A stretch of 64,000 bases of DNA from Glandiceps talaboti (lineage: Eukaryota > Hemichordata > Enteropneusta > Spengelidae). The DNA lies in NCBI RefSeq assembly GCF_964340395.1, contig NC_135571.1, positions 1,662,611 through 1,726,610 on the forward strand, read 5' to 3'. Below the pieces are notes generated by a model that was given only the letters and a program-made list of their open reading frames with translations, searched no databases and was not told the DNA's origin. This document shows, one piece after another, positions 1-12,156 of this stretch; within the stretch, counting starts at the first letter, position 1, and the number at the start of each line of letters is the position of its first letter. A program made the position numbers and the translations under genes.

Positions 1-269
1 TCACACTAAATCTTTGTGGAACTTCCAATTTATGATTTCAAAAAAAATTCTGTTGACTTTATTGGAGACGAAGAGCAAATACTAACACGTGTCAGCCAAA
101 ATGAATATACCCTGTACATAATTAAAGCTATTTAACCTGAAAGGGCGTCATGTAGATAGCTTGTCGAAAAAAGTCACATTTACATGGACATTTTAATAAC
201 ATAAAGATAATGCCTACATTTTGTATCATGCAAAGAACACGTGACAATGTCAGCTGGATTTATTGTCGA

Positions 270-436
270 GCTATACGATAAAATGTAGTCAAGTTATTTA
301 GACAGATTTGTTGTTGAGGCAGACGATGAAATGTAGCAATGTTACTAAAATGTTGCCAAGTCAAACAATAAAATGTGATAGAGTTAAAATGAAGTCATGT
401 TAGTAAGACCTTTTTAGACAACCGATGTAATGTAAC
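270..436 (-). repeat. Diverged inverted copies of the 3.4-kb minisatellite motif
   Basis: Three to four spaced copies of a motif of the type ACGATAAAATGTAG occur with ends near 288, 336, 378 and 434. Read on the minus strand they match the core (CTACATTTTATCGT) of the tandem array at 3411-3830. Spacing is 42-56 bp, close to that array's 41-43 bp period but more decayed. The two blocks are therefore inverted relative to each other and about 3 kb apart. That is seen directly; a common mobile-element origin is inference. Confidence 0.55.
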
Positions 437-1807
437 AAACAATTTGACCAAGACATCGTTTTGTTTCGGGTTACATGGTGTTGACTGTGTTTAAGTAAAT
501 ATGTAATATGTAGAACTATGCCTTCTCTATCGAGGAGAGCTCAAAATGGCGACGCTAACAAATAAACCGCACCGAGAATAGGTAACGCTGGATTATTGCA
601 ATTGTGAAATTAAGACCTCAATGAGATGTCATAACGTAGAAATGATTATTTGTAGCTTATTCATAGCAATGGTTAATATTTTTTGCAGTGCTCGGATAAA
701 TTTAAAACGTGCACGCTGTCGGATAACATACAAGGACACCAGTCTGTTTTCACCCTTTTCAAATTTTCCGCACCAAGTGCAATTACCTGTAACTTCTTCT
801 TCGAGTGTTCCTCTTTTCAATTGCAAAGCAAACAAACCAAACACGGCCACTTTTCCACGGTTATTTCATTTCGTCTTACGGAGCAACCAAGCGAAGAATA
901 GGGGGTACATTGAAATGTGGCTACCCTATCGTATTCAAACAATAATACGATTCTGTTACACTTGAAAAGTGAACCACGACGGCTCTCAGTTCTTTTCGTT
1001 TCAACAGACCTTAACAAATAAAAACAAACACAAACACAGTACAATTATTGTGCTACAACTTGTTATTTTTACATTCAGTTGGTGATAACGATCAGAAAAC
1101 TAACTCTATCTTAAAATGACAAATGTATAATTGAAAACTACACGGTTGTACGCACGCCATATACGTAATGAAAATAAGTCCTGTACCAGTCACACACGGG
1201 CGATCTATTACTCACCTGCTAAAATCGTTTGACAATTTCTTTAGGTTTATGAAACTTTTCTGTACGTTTTAAATTAATTTTGGTTCATAATGATAGAAAT
1301 ATCACTTGTTTATGCATTTATGTCAAAATCTTGGATTAAAAGCTTTTAAATTGTCACAATTCCTAAAATTAGATCATTCATAAATTTTCAACAAATGTCT
1401 GGTACCCAAGGAAGTCAAGGTCAAGATTAAATGAAATGTGACTGTCTACAGGTGTTTTCACTAGCTGCAAAATTAATTTCTCGAAATGTATTGCTTTTTT
1501 GACTTTGTTCTGATTTTCATGTGCTGACCATGGTGTCAACTATCTCGCAATATAATAAGGGTTGAAGTAAAAGATTTTGCCTTCTGAAATACGTTAAATC
1601 ATGTTTGTAAAGGAAGGGGGTGATACTCCTCAGTACATTTTTGAGAAAGGGGAGCTACCAGGTATTTCGTATATTTAGAGATTCGAATATTTGTTTGAAC
1701 AAATTTGAGATCTAGAGATGATATTCAGTATTTGGTAACATAAAAAGATGAAGGTCCGCATATTCTTACTCGCCTAAACTAAAATGACATTTTACACACT
1801 TGCACTA
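437..1807. other. Non-coding, no supported feature
   Basis: AT-rich sequence. The ORFs around 621-1044 overlap on opposite strands, lack splice or codon support and resemble no family I know. I see nothing supportable here. Confidence 0.5.
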
Positions 1808-2072
1808 AGGCCTAAAGAAATAACTGTTTGGTTCCGGTTACCAGACACCACCTAGCTTTTTACTGCCGACCCTGAACTTTTTTTAGATATTCGAGAAAAA
1901 AAATCTGAAAAATTGTGAAGTCTCACAAGAAATAGTGGATGCGGAATCTGCCATCAACTTAAAAAGACAATATAAAACTGTAGTGGCTGTACATATATCT
2001 GATAGGAAGAAATAAACAACACAGAGATAATTGGAAAACAATGGAAAACCTGAACTAGACACTTATACATTC
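1808..2072 (+). mobile_element. MITE-like dispersed element, copy 1 (3' end missing)
   Basis: Begins AGGCCTAAAG and carries GGTTCCGGTTACC, then a body shared with copies at 10761-11120 and 13000-13289 (for example ATGCGGAA, GGCTGTACAT, AACACAGAGA and CTAGACACT in the same order). The left terminal repeat is present. The right terminal repeat seen in the other two copies was not found, so this copy looks 3'-truncated. It is non-coding; the short ORFs inside it are open by chance. Confidence 0.6.
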
Positions 2073-2140
2073 ATTTTTGGCTATTAAGCTGTGAACTAGA
2101 AAACAATATTTTCTCTTCTCGGTTAAAAGTATTGTTTGTT

Positions 2141-2162
2141 TGTGGTTGGTTGGTTGGTTGTT

Positions 2163-2200
<38 letters not shown>

Positions 2201-2260
2201 TTTGTTCATTTGTTTGTTTGTTTGTTTGTTTGTTTGTTTGTTTGTTTGTTTGTTTGTTTG
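2141..2260. repeat. Microsatellite (TTGG)n-(GT)n-(TTTG)n
   Basis: Compound simple repeat: a short TTGG run, a GT run at about 2166-2198, then an almost pure TTTG run to 2260. The minus-strand ORF across it (poly-TNKQ/TH) is a product of the repeat, not a gene. Confidence 0.9.
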
Positions 2261-3410
2261 ATTTTAAACTAAAAAAACTTATCTTGTTTGTATTAAATAA
2301 CATTGAATATTCATGACCCAAAAATCCTTATTTCCTTCAGATAAATAGTTATGAATATTTATTGTTCATTTAATAAATATCCATGTCTGCTAAGACTCCT
2401 GGTCTATCATTTAAAGAAAAAGGTGAAAAAAGTTTTAATTTGGTGTTTCTTGGCAACCAAGCGAAATTTCTGTAATGTGAAGTCGTGAAATGACTCTCAA
2501 GAACTTAAGTTCATTAAAAAAAATACCTATTTATTTACTCCTTTAAGAAGAGACATGTCCCGTGTGTTCTTTAACTCACAGAAAAAAAATCACTAATCTA
2601 TATTTTTCTCTTTGAATGTACAAGCACTTTAATTTCACCAAAGCTATTTTCTAAACTATTATAAAAAATCAAACGAGTATTTAAAAATTCAAACTATAAA
2701 ACAGAATGATAGAAATTTGGAAGCGTCAGGCATGATCGAATGATTTTGTAAAGGGCCGGACAAGTGTATGTAGACTAATAAGTATGTATTTAGTCCTAGG
2801 TTAAGGTTGGTAGAACAGAGACGTCTTATTGTTAGAGATGAGGTGTTCACCGATAGACAGGTGTCTGGTAGTCTTCCTGGATTACTTTGCATATCGAAAT
2901 GGAAGTTGAGTCATCGGTGATTCAGTTCATATTGAAGTGATGTTTGACGGATTTACCGACGACGAAGCGTTTCATGTACTAGTCGCTCACCGCAACTTCT
3001 GTGCATCGCGATCGCTAACAGTGAATGGTATTATTTATTGTTTGAATCAGGCTCGAAACAAGTATAAAAAGTGATGACAAAAAATCAATAGAGAATATCT
3101 CTCTAATATCTCCTGCACTACAATCACGTTATATACATGAATAGACATACTATACATAAACATTGCTACTGTCTGCCACTCAAAATTGTAGACACTTTTC
3201 GGGACATGTTCACCAAAAAGACAAAACTGAAACATAGAACTTTAATTTCCCCTTCTCAGAAAGCAATGAAAATATTTCACATATTGAACACAAAATATAT
3301 TTTTTAATATTAAATTTTATGTTATATTCTACTGTTTTTACAGTGTTTACGCGATACTGGATAATAAAACGAGTTTCACGTAATTAAAACAGACAAAAAT
3401 TTCACTGATA
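2261..3410. other. Non-coding, no supported feature
   Basis: AT-rich, with stop codons in all frames beyond short ORFs. No splice-supported coding segment, RNA gene or mobile-element end was recognised. Confidence 0.5.
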
Positions 3411-3830
3411 TGCTACATTTTACCGTCTGGCTGTAAATAATTTTGACGACCATTACTACATTTTATCGTCTGGCTCTACAAAGTTATTAAATATTACTGC
3501 ATTTTATCGTCTGGCTCTGTGAAGTTCTTAAATATTACTACATTTTATCGTCTGGCTCTGTAAAGGTCTTAAATATTGCTACATTTTACCGTCTGGCTCT
3601 AAATAATTTTGGCTACAACTACTACAATTTATCGTATGACTCTGCAAAGTTCTTAAATATTGCTACATTTTACCGTCTGGCTCTAAATAATTTTGGCTAC
3701 AATTACTACATTTTACCGTCTGGCTCTAAGTATTTTTTACTACAATTACTATATTTTATTGTCTGTCTCTACAAATTAAAATTTAAATATTGCCACATTT
3801 TATCATCTGGCTCTACAAAGTTCCTACATC
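3411..3830 (+). repeat. 41-43 bp minisatellite, about 10 copies
   Basis: The core CTACATTTTAYCGTCTGGCT starts at 3413, 3456, 3497, 3538, 3579, 3622, 3663, 3706, 3749 and 3793, so the period alternates between 41 and 43 bp. Two spacer types (an AAATAATTTTGGCTACAA-like and an AAGTTCTTAAATATTG-like one) alternate irregularly, which suggests a higher-order structure. The array ends about 500 bp before the bHLH start codon. Inverted, decayed copies lie at 270-436. Confidence 0.9.
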
Positions 3831-4329
3831 TTCGTTGTGTGAAATGCCATTATATTTTAAGATTATCACGTTTAATGTAACAATTTTCTAAGATATTGTG
3901 TCATAAACATCAAAACAGTGGTATTTTCACTTGAGGGACATTTTACGTGTACGTTAGAATCTACTGGTTCTGTTATCAATTTAAACTTAAATCGATCTCC
4001 AATTTTCGAGTGTCGAAAATATTTACTGTCTTTTTTAGGTCAAGAGATGTGTAATAAATTGATAATTAATGATGTAATTTTTATTTATTTTCAGCGCAAC
4101 GTACGACATCACAAACGACACACTCATATCTTGTGGTTGCTGGGAAGGAGAAACCCACTACTTCGAGTGTTCAGAGGTTCAACTTTCGTTGTGGCGAAAT
4201 ATTTCCACAGTTAATCCAACTGAGCGATTTGATCAAAAACATTAAACGTAAAAGATTTACCCCAGACGTCACAGTGCAGTGAAGGAAAGGTGTTCCAAAA
4301 CCACATTTACAAGTCAATACGTGTACTGG

Positions 4330-4337
4330 TGACGTCA
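4330..4337 (+). promoter_or_regulatory. CRE-like palindrome TGACGTCA
   Basis: A perfect 8-bp cAMP-response-element consensus, 16 bp before the bHLH start codon at 4354. A further half-match GACGTCAC lies at about 4266. The position is 5' UTR or core promoter. Binding by CREB/ATF is inference from the motif only. Confidence 0.4.
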
Positions 4338-4353
4338 TCACACTGTGACAAAC

Positions 4354-4803
4354 ATGGATGATTGTGGCAACGAGCCTGTCGCCTACTCTACTCCAACATG
4401 TGTACAACTTGGCATACCGATGACAGATTGTACATCCGGGAACCCTCTGGTGATGCCAGGTGAAAGGTCAGATGATCACCATTCTGCTGTGAATGCCATA
4501 ATGGATCCTATGTACCAAACGTCATACATGTCGTCATATCCCGGATACGTTCCTCTTCCGCATCCTTTCGGTTTCTATGACTACGAGCCATCGTTTATCC
4601 GCAGGCGGAATGAGCGAGAGAGGGAGCGAGTTAGATGTGTGAACGAGGGCTACCTCCGACTACGAGAGCGCATCCCCCTGGATAATCCCGAAAAACGGCT
4701 TAGCAAGGTTGAGACTTTGAGGGCGGCTATTAAGTACATTAAGCATCTGAAGGAGGTGTTAAGTGATGAACAGAACAAGGATCCAAATGCAAAGAAATCA
4801 TAA
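4354..4803 (+). CDS. Achaete-scute family bHLH transcription factor (ASCL3/4-like)
   Basis: Encodes 149 aa. I start at the ATG at 4354 (MDDCGNEPVA); the frame is open further upstream only through a GTG at 4345, which is not a plausible start. Residues 81-136 form a complete bHLH domain: basic region FIRRRNERERERVRCVNEGY, loop with PLDNPEKRLS, and helix 2 KVETLRAAIKYIKHLKEVL. NERER..RV..VN.G and the RLSKVETLRAAIKYI block are diagnostic of achaete-scute proteins, and FIR(K/R)RNERER with a short C-terminal tail resembles ASCL3/ASCL4 more than ASCL1/2. Family knowledge: a nuclear protein that heterodimerises with E-proteins, binds E-boxes and specifies neural or epithelial/secretory fates. The N-terminal 80 residues (Tyr, Pro and Met rich) are low complexity and not recognised. 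The ORF is uninterrupted to the stop, as usual for this family. A 5' UTR intron ending at the TTTTCAG near 4094 is possible. Confidence 0.9.
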   Translation: MDDCGNEPVAYSTPTCVQLGIPMTDCTSGNPLVMPGERSDDHHSAVNAIMDPMYQTSYMSSYPGYVPLPHPFGFYDYEPSFIRRRNERERERVRCVNEGYLRLRERIPLDNPEKRLSKVETLRAAIKYIKHLKEVLSDEQNKDPNAKKS

Positions 4804-6622
4804 AAAATCAAGTTTTTGACATAACCTCAAAATGCGTTCAATACGTATATATTACAGATGTATTATTAAACTGGGTGTCTTCGATACCGGACATTGTTAT
4901 TGAACTTAGGCATTCCTAAATTCATTCGAATGGACCTGGGGGGGGGGGGGTGAAAAGAATATGGAAACTAGAAGGGAATGAAAATGACAAACAAGAGTCA
5001 CTTGTCAAATCCAGTTCAGGGTTAAACTTTAGGAGTGAAATAGTTTCCCAGTAGAGTTATAAAAACAATGATCACATTGTCACTATGGACTCTATAACAC
5101 AAAACTATATACAAGAATCTCCATAGGATTGAAACATTGGCCTTTAAGCGAATTCAATGCAAAGCTGAAATATAATAAGAAATAAATTAATATTGTCAGT
5201 TACAATTATCAACCAAAATTGGTTTAATTTTAAAAGTGTTTTTGTGACGAAACCTTTTTTTAAAATTTTATTTTCGAGTATTACATCTTTGATTTACACT
5301 AGAGAAAAAAATGTCTCCCATATACTTTAAGTTGATGTCATACATGATGAAAGTTTGCTACATTTTGTGACTGGAATTATTTGTAAAGAATATCTATTGT
5401 TCCCATGATCAACTCATTTTGTTTTCATTGGGAAGCTAAATTTGGCTAAGACCATTGTTTTAAAAATACAGGACCGGGTGACTAAGCTAACATTTCTTAC
5501 AGCATCATTCAAATGACAATACACCAAAAAGAATCTTCGGGACGTTGCAATATTAATTGGAGTAAAGATGTTTATTTGTCGTCAATTCCAGGTACTTATT
5601 ATTTATTATGTTTGTGAAGTATCGAAATGTTTACGAATATTTTGTGTGTTTTGGTTGCCATGGTGACGTCAAGACATTTAATAAAGGTATAGTTTCTAGC
5701 ATACCGATCGATTTGGTCACTTCTCGGAGTGCATTTTTTCTTACCATCCAAACAATCACAAACCCAACATCTTGTGTCCAAAGTTGTAGACATATTCATA
5801 TATACTAAAAACACGTCTGAAATTTTTTAGCAAAATTTAGATGCGACATATTTCATTTCAAGCCATTCTCGTTCTTCATTTGGCCACGTGTCTGCTAGCA
5901 TTTTGTCGCCGAATGTTGAAATGTTAGTTTGTGGTTGTTGCTTTGCATTACAATATTTTGATGATGATGAATCTAATCAACTACTCTGAGGTAGTACTAA
6001 ACGCAATCGCTTTTATTTCAAAACCAGCCGAATTTGTCGTGATTCATTCTATAAATCCATCCATATTCAGTTTATTCGATATATCTATATACACATTGCA
6101 CACAAGAATTTATTGAGTCAAACTGATTTACATGGAACGTATTGTTTTACTGAATATTTGAGAAAGCCTTAGGCTCAACACTCGTTTATCAATGTAATGT
6201 AAATGATAAGAACAAGATGTCAAGAAATGTTCAAATATATCGAGAACGCTTCTATGAGTAGCGGCAATAATAATATGTGTTGGCGGGAGAAAGTGTTAAA
6301 TTCATTCACAAGGATATTCGTCGATATAAATGCAAATGTTCATTTAGAATTTATCTTAACTGGTTTGTTCGTTGTTATTTCTACTACTCTTTTCAGAGAT
6401 AATTTCGTGCATAAAATAACAGCGCGGTTTGTACGCGTATTGGAATGATTCTTTAACGAACAATTTGCAAATTATGGTCATAATTACGATATCATCAGCG
6501 TTAGAATTAGACATGTAATTTCCAAACTTAGACTTGAATAAGGACAATTCTAATGTTGTCCTTTTTAATTTGCTCAAACGTTGAAATGTACCTTCTTGCT
6601 CAAGGCCCCGTTTGAATGATTA
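4804..6622. other. Non-coding 3' flank of the bHLH gene
   Basis: Holds a G run of about 12 at 4939-4950 and AATAAA-type signals near 5180. Short ORFs here have no family resemblance and are overlapped on the other strand. Nothing else supportable. Confidence 0.5.
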
Positions 6623-7021
6623 TACAGTGAATTTCAAAATACCGTGCAACTTTTCTGTTGGATACAACCAACAAGAAGCCAACAAGACACTGTATATGCC
6701 ACACTTCAATAGCAAGATCAAATATTCACTACATTTTATAGTATAAATAAAATAAACCATTTCAATGTATTGTAGACATTTGGGCGCCACTGTTTTTCTT
6801 AGTAGCAAATACCTGATGCAGGGCGCGTTTAATGTCCTTTGCGGCGTTCATTTGATGTCTGTATGGCGGCATGTGTAGTTCATTTTGTTTAGACAAAATG
6901 TAGCGAGAAACTGTACTCATTCAATCTTGCTATCTTAAAGTGTAGCATGACCAGTTTGTTGTTGGTTTTTGCATGGTTGTATCAAACAGAAAAGCTGCAC
7001 GGTGTTGTGAAATTCACTGTA
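6623..7021. mobile_element. MITE with ~97-bp terminal inverted repeats and TA target duplication
   Basis: The left end (TACAGTGAATTTC...) and right end (...GAAATTCACTGTA) are reverse complements over about 97 bp, with scattered mismatches and small indels, including the blocks GCTTTTCTGTT and GATACAACC. TATA flanks both ends, consistent with a TA target-site duplication. About 399 bp in total with no coding capacity. TA duplication and a CAGTG-type terminus are typical of Tc1/mariner-related MITEs; that assignment is inference. Confidence 0.85.
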
Positions 7022-8754
7022 TAGTCTTCAAAGTATTTGTGTACACGATATTGTTGATATTATGCTGACGAGTCATCTATGCACTGAGATTATTAGTTAC
7101 AAATAAATCTTATAAATATTTATCTAAAACTAATTTAATAAAGACTTGAGGACTCAGCTGGAAGCTGGGATTTTGTTTATATATTTTGGTGCAGAACAAA
7201 GTTTCAATTTATTTGTAGATATTTCGATGTTCAAAATGTAACAAAATGGAGTTGTACCTTTGAGGAACTCGTTTGATATAAGAATGTGCAATGGAGGGAT
7301 CTCAATTTTATCGGTATTACAATTTACATGTTAAGCCGATCTCCAGCTGGAGTTAAACAAAGTCTTGGAGACAATAGTTAAAAACCTAGTGGTTTGATAG
7401 TTTCTAGAAACTACATGAAGGTGAATAGATTAGTTGACTACGTATCCGTGCAACTGTGTACTCGTCATAGAATTATTGATCGGCAGATGTTTGAATCTGA
7501 TACATAGTGAAGTAATGAAATAGTCAACGTCACTCCAGGCCTGAAAGCTCTTTGTATCCATAGCAACAACACTCACCTGAATATAATTGTTAATTTTAAT
7601 TGATTCTCTCTCAAAAAGGCGATCTTCGTTTCATTCTATCACGATGCAGTGAATGGAAAATAGAAAAATTGGCTTAATGTAGACTTGAACTTAATAATGA
7701 ACTCCACCGGTTCGTTAATTAATGGAAAGTCCGGTGGTATGAAGTTTATTACTAAAATATACCCTACGCCCTCGTGTGTCGACATGCGCGTGCGTGACTG
7801 TCGCGTGATATCTGATCAGTGCATCTTTCTGAGCGTACAAATAAAACGGTTAGAACTTATAAATGCTGACAGTTTAAACAAAAATTAGAAACTTCTAGAA
7901 AGGTAGGCAATGCCAGCATGCATTTTCAAGGGATTTGGGAACATCGACGAACTACTAGTAACACATATACATACAAAATTAACTTGGCGGTAAAACTTCA
8001 GGATTTGAAGAAAAGGTATAACGCGAGTAAAAAAGCAGGCAGATAGTTCATCCTGTGCAAATATTTTGTGATTTCTATTTCGATGATGAAATCTTTCTTG
8101 GAGCAAACTTATTTTGAATATTTACGAATTCAATTCGTTGACTCCAAATTTACATTTTTCTCGAAATAGTCCGTTTTGATAATGTAAATGTGTTTAGACA
8201 TATATAGCCGTGTACGGGTTTACCCATGAAGAAATCGCGACTTAAACAAGGCCTATATTTGAAAGTATAGACCCAAAACGGAAATGTAACACAGTCTATA
8301 TGACAAAGAAGAATGAGATGAAAATGGGGAGCACGACACATTTGGGGGTGCAAAGGGGGAGGGCGTTGCAAATTCCGATGGCCTGAAAGTGGTCGTGAAT
8401 TACTGTGTACTTAATTTGAGACTCTTTGAGTCGAATTAGATCTTAGCATGCATTGTTTACCATGTATATTTTGAGTAAATATGTTTTTTTTTCTAAGCAC
8501 AATATATAATTATATATAAATGCACATGAATATGTTTACATCAGCGAGATTGCAAACGAAAGCATTATTTAACAATCAATCAAAATGTTTCTTTGTCTTG
8601 AATACTGACAAAACTTGAATATTACGAAATCGTGCAAGTAAAATTCTTACACAACTTATATATGTATATGTATATGTATATCACCATATTAAATCCTTAC
8701 ACTCTACCCCTATTGGAGTTTGTCACGTAGGTTCCAAATATCTATGGATTAATT
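7022..8754. other. Non-coding, no supported gene
   Basis: AT-rich with a short TATATG run near 8660-8680. No coding exon, RNA gene or element ends recognised. ORFs at 7685-8371 are unsupported. Confidence 0.5.
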
Positions 8755-8985
8755 ACATACACACGCACACACACACGCGCGCGCGCACACACACACACAC
8801 TCACACACACACACACTAGCAAGCCAACAATCATTCTTGCGCGCGCGCACACATACATACACACACACTAGCAAGCAAACAATCATACTTGCGCGCGCAC
8901 ACATACACACACACGCCGACACTAGCAAGCAAACAATCACACGTGCACACACACGTAAATACACATAATTGCACACTAGGCCTTA
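8755..8985. repeat. CA/CG minisatellite with alternating purine-pyrimidine tracts
   Basis: Three to four copies of a 57-68 bp unit made of a CA tract, a CG tract and the linker ACTAGCAAGCMAACAATCA. The linker occurs at about 8815, 8869 and 8921. The CA/CG runs are strictly alternating purine-pyrimidine. The ORFs on both strands (VCVCVC..., THTHT...) come from the repeat. Confidence 0.85.
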
Positions 8986-10760
8986 TACACACTACACGGA
9001 CCACACGTACAAGTAACAGACGTATGCGCATTCGTATACAGAGTACATGCGTCACGTGTTCACTTGAAATGAGAAATTAGTAAATTTATTGCACTATATT
9101 TAAAAAAAAACTTGAACAACAAAAACAATTTCTGTAGAATGTGCCTCTGGGACGATTTTCTTTGGAAATCAAAGTTCTTACAATTCAAACTTTGCTGTTT
9201 GGAAGCTCACTTCTGGTCTTTTTTGGAATATTAAAAAGAAATTTAGGGTGTGCACCGTCTTATTTCAAGTTGACAGTAAACCGACAATCTATATTTTCAC
9301 ATAGAGTTAATAAGTCGTTTTTGACGGCCATATTGGACTTAACCATGTCGACATTTTGAGCTGCATTTCAAAAAATATGTACGGTGACCGATGATAATTT
9401 TTTCCTTTATTTGAAATGAGAATGAGCTGAAGTTTTCTTGAACAAATGACAACAAACGTTTGAACAGTTTATATCCGATGACGTTTCACTTTAAATGAAT
9501 ATTGAAGGCACTGTAACTGTGCACATATGAGGTTTACAACACTTTCAAAAGGCAACTTAGTAACCCGGATGTTACAAAACTTGAAAGTGACTTATCATAG
9601 AAATTTTTTTTTAAAAATGTGCTTGTGCGTGAACTGTATCCTTGCCAATCACAACGACTCCATTATATTTTTTATAGTACTAATTAGTACTACATAATGG
9701 CTCCCTAGGTTGGTAATTATTTTAAGTACATGTAGATAAAGTTGTAAACACATTTTGAAGGTATCTAACTACTACAAACAATAACAAAAACAACAACAAA
9801 ATTTCAAGAATAGAGAGCGTACATCGCTCAATGTGGCCCCAAAAGACTGTTTTAACACACCTTTGAAAGGTAATGACATTAATCTCATGGAATGGAATAT
9901 TTTATTTACAATTCATGAGAAGACATTGAAACTGTACAGTACCAGTGACAAGCATCTCAGGTTCAGACTTTTGTTCGTTTCTGTTTTTTCTGTTTTTGTC
10001 TTTTGGTCTCTTTTTCTTATAAATTTATCAAGTCACGATTAATGCTGGTAAATATTTGAAAGTGAATATTTTAGTAAAAAAACATATTTACAGGTTTTTA
10101 GACAAAATAAGGTTCATATAAATATAAATAAGTTTGCTGTGTATAAAAAATAAATACGAGTAAACAATAAGATTGCATAATAAATAATTTAAGTTACCGA
10201 AGAATGCCGTATACAAGTAGTATTGCGTCCCCAAACTTGAATTATTGCACTGTCCTGGGACTTGGGTGGGACTGGGAATTGTTTTAAGTTTGTAACTTTA
10301 AGGGGTTTGTTGAGTACTATAACCAACCCATTTAGATATAGTTTACTTTCTTGGACCTAGTGGCACGCTCTTTGAGGGTAAGACACTCTCGGCGAAAGTA
10401 GTACATCACGCGGTTTTTTGTTTTTGTTTTGTTTTTGTTTTGCACATTTTACATATGAGTTAATGTCAACCGACATCCATTCAGGCTCTTAAACCTTTCT
10501 TGAGTTTCATAGGCATGACGTTAAACGACGACGCTGCCGAGGATCATGCCGAGGATCATCTTGCCCTACGTCATGAATCACGTGACTCAACCTAGCAATC
10601 GTACGGCACTAAATAACAGGCATACAGCCAATATCTGGACACTTGAACTTTGATGTGTGCCATCATTATGGCCTCCTGGAAATTAAAGAAAAATGACATA
10701 AATGTACATATACTTGTAACATCGAGTGTGAAATAGCGTATCATTCTGATTGACATTGTA
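8986..10760. other. Non-coding, short palindrome only
   Basis: Contains an 18-bp perfect palindrome, TAGTACTAATTAGTACTA (9675-9692), inside a weaker CCATTAT...ATAATGG frame, and a GTTTT run near 10410-10440. ORFs at 9141-9359 and 9833-10042 have no family match. No gene supported. Confidence 0.5.
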
Positions 10761-11120
10761 AGGCCTTAAAATCGTTTGGTTCCAGTTACCCAACCTCACC
10801 TAGTTTTCACTGCCGACCCTAAACATATTTTTACATATTCAAGAAAAAAACTTAAACAAGATCGCGAAAATTGTGAAGTCCAGCGAGAAATATTGGATGC
10901 GGAAACTAACATCAACTTAAAAAAAATATATGTTCTTCCAATCTGTAATGGCTGTACATCTGATTAGAAGAAACCAATAACACAGAGACCATATGGAAAA
11001 CAACAGGAAACAGAACTACCTGAACTAGACACTCACACATGAAAACAATTTTACAAAATCTACTACGCCATCTAATCTAAAATTGAGCGTAATCGGAACC
11101 AGCCAATTTTTATTCGGCCT
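10761..11120. mobile_element. MITE-like dispersed element, copy 2 (complete)
   Basis: The left end AGGCCTTAAAATCGTTTGG and the reverse complement of the right end (AGGCCGAATAAAAATTGGC) match imperfectly over about 30 bp, including the GGTTCC block. The body is shared with copies at 1808-2072 and 13000-13289. 360 bp and no coding capacity. The target-site duplication is ambiguous. This is the only copy in the window with both ends. Confidence 0.75.
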
Positions 11121-11548
11121 ACAACATCATGACTATGTTGTGAGCAAAATGTTATTTGGAACAAACATCAAAACTTTTAATTAAAGTTTAGTGCTAACTG
11201 TTACAGATTATCAAAAATATATTCAAAGACCTTATATGGGCATAACCATGAGTGTTTTGTGTTTCTAAGTTTTTTTTTCAAAATAGAAAACAAGTCTGGA
11301 TCTAACCCCCACATTTAGATAATTGGCTATTAACACATATCACTGTGTTTTTATAAGATAGATAAAACGGGGCACTGTCAGTTATGCATAATATCTTTCC
11401 TTGCTTATATGGATTTGTCTCAGGCCCAATTCGTGTTTTTCGAGTTGAAAGTTTTTGAATGACTGTCTGTAAAGTGCAATTTGAATTTGGTCGTAGATGG
11501 CGCACTACAGTTACCGTCTTACCAATCCATGTCACCAATCCCAACTCG
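11121..11548. other. 3' flank of the Ig-like gene, no feature
   Basis: Lies downstream of the proposed stop codon of the minus-strand Ig-like gene and would include its 3' UTR. The minus-strand ORF at 11302-11598 has no recognised domain and overlaps the proposed last exon in another frame. Confidence 0.4.
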
Positions 11549-12119
11549 TCACGGTATATAGTTAAAGCCTGGTGCGCTGTTGCCTGTAACCTCTCCACAC
11601 CGCGATAAATAATAATTATTCTCTAAAAAGCGCCCTACCTTTGGTTGACTGAGTACTGGTGTCATCTCCCAGATTGACCGTTGGTGGCAATGTGCTTGGT
11701 GCTGTTGGTGGTGGTGGCGCTGTTGGTGATGTTGTAAACCTTCCAGCTGTCGATTTTTCTGTTGATAAACAGAAAAACATAAATAAAAGTGTTTAACAAC
11801 CGACAGTATACATGCCAGTCTATCTGTATGTATGTATGCATGTATGTATGTATGTATGTATGTATGTATGTATGTATGTATGTATGTATGTATGTATGTG
11901 TGTATGTATGTATGTATGTATGTATGTATGTATGTATGTATGTATGTATGTATGTATGTATGTATGTATGTATGTGTGTATGCATGCATGCATGCATGTA
12001 TGTATGTATGTATGTATGTATGTATGTATGTATGTATGTATGTATGTATGTATGTATGTATGCATGCAATGTGTGTATGTGTGTGTAATGTGTGTGTAAT
12101 ATGTGTGTGTGTTGTTGTT

Positions 12120-12156
<37 letters not shown>

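Noticed and set aside
2055-2321. 88-aa minus-strand ORF rich in TNKQ and TH
   Set aside because: Generated by the (TTTG)n and (GT)n repeats.
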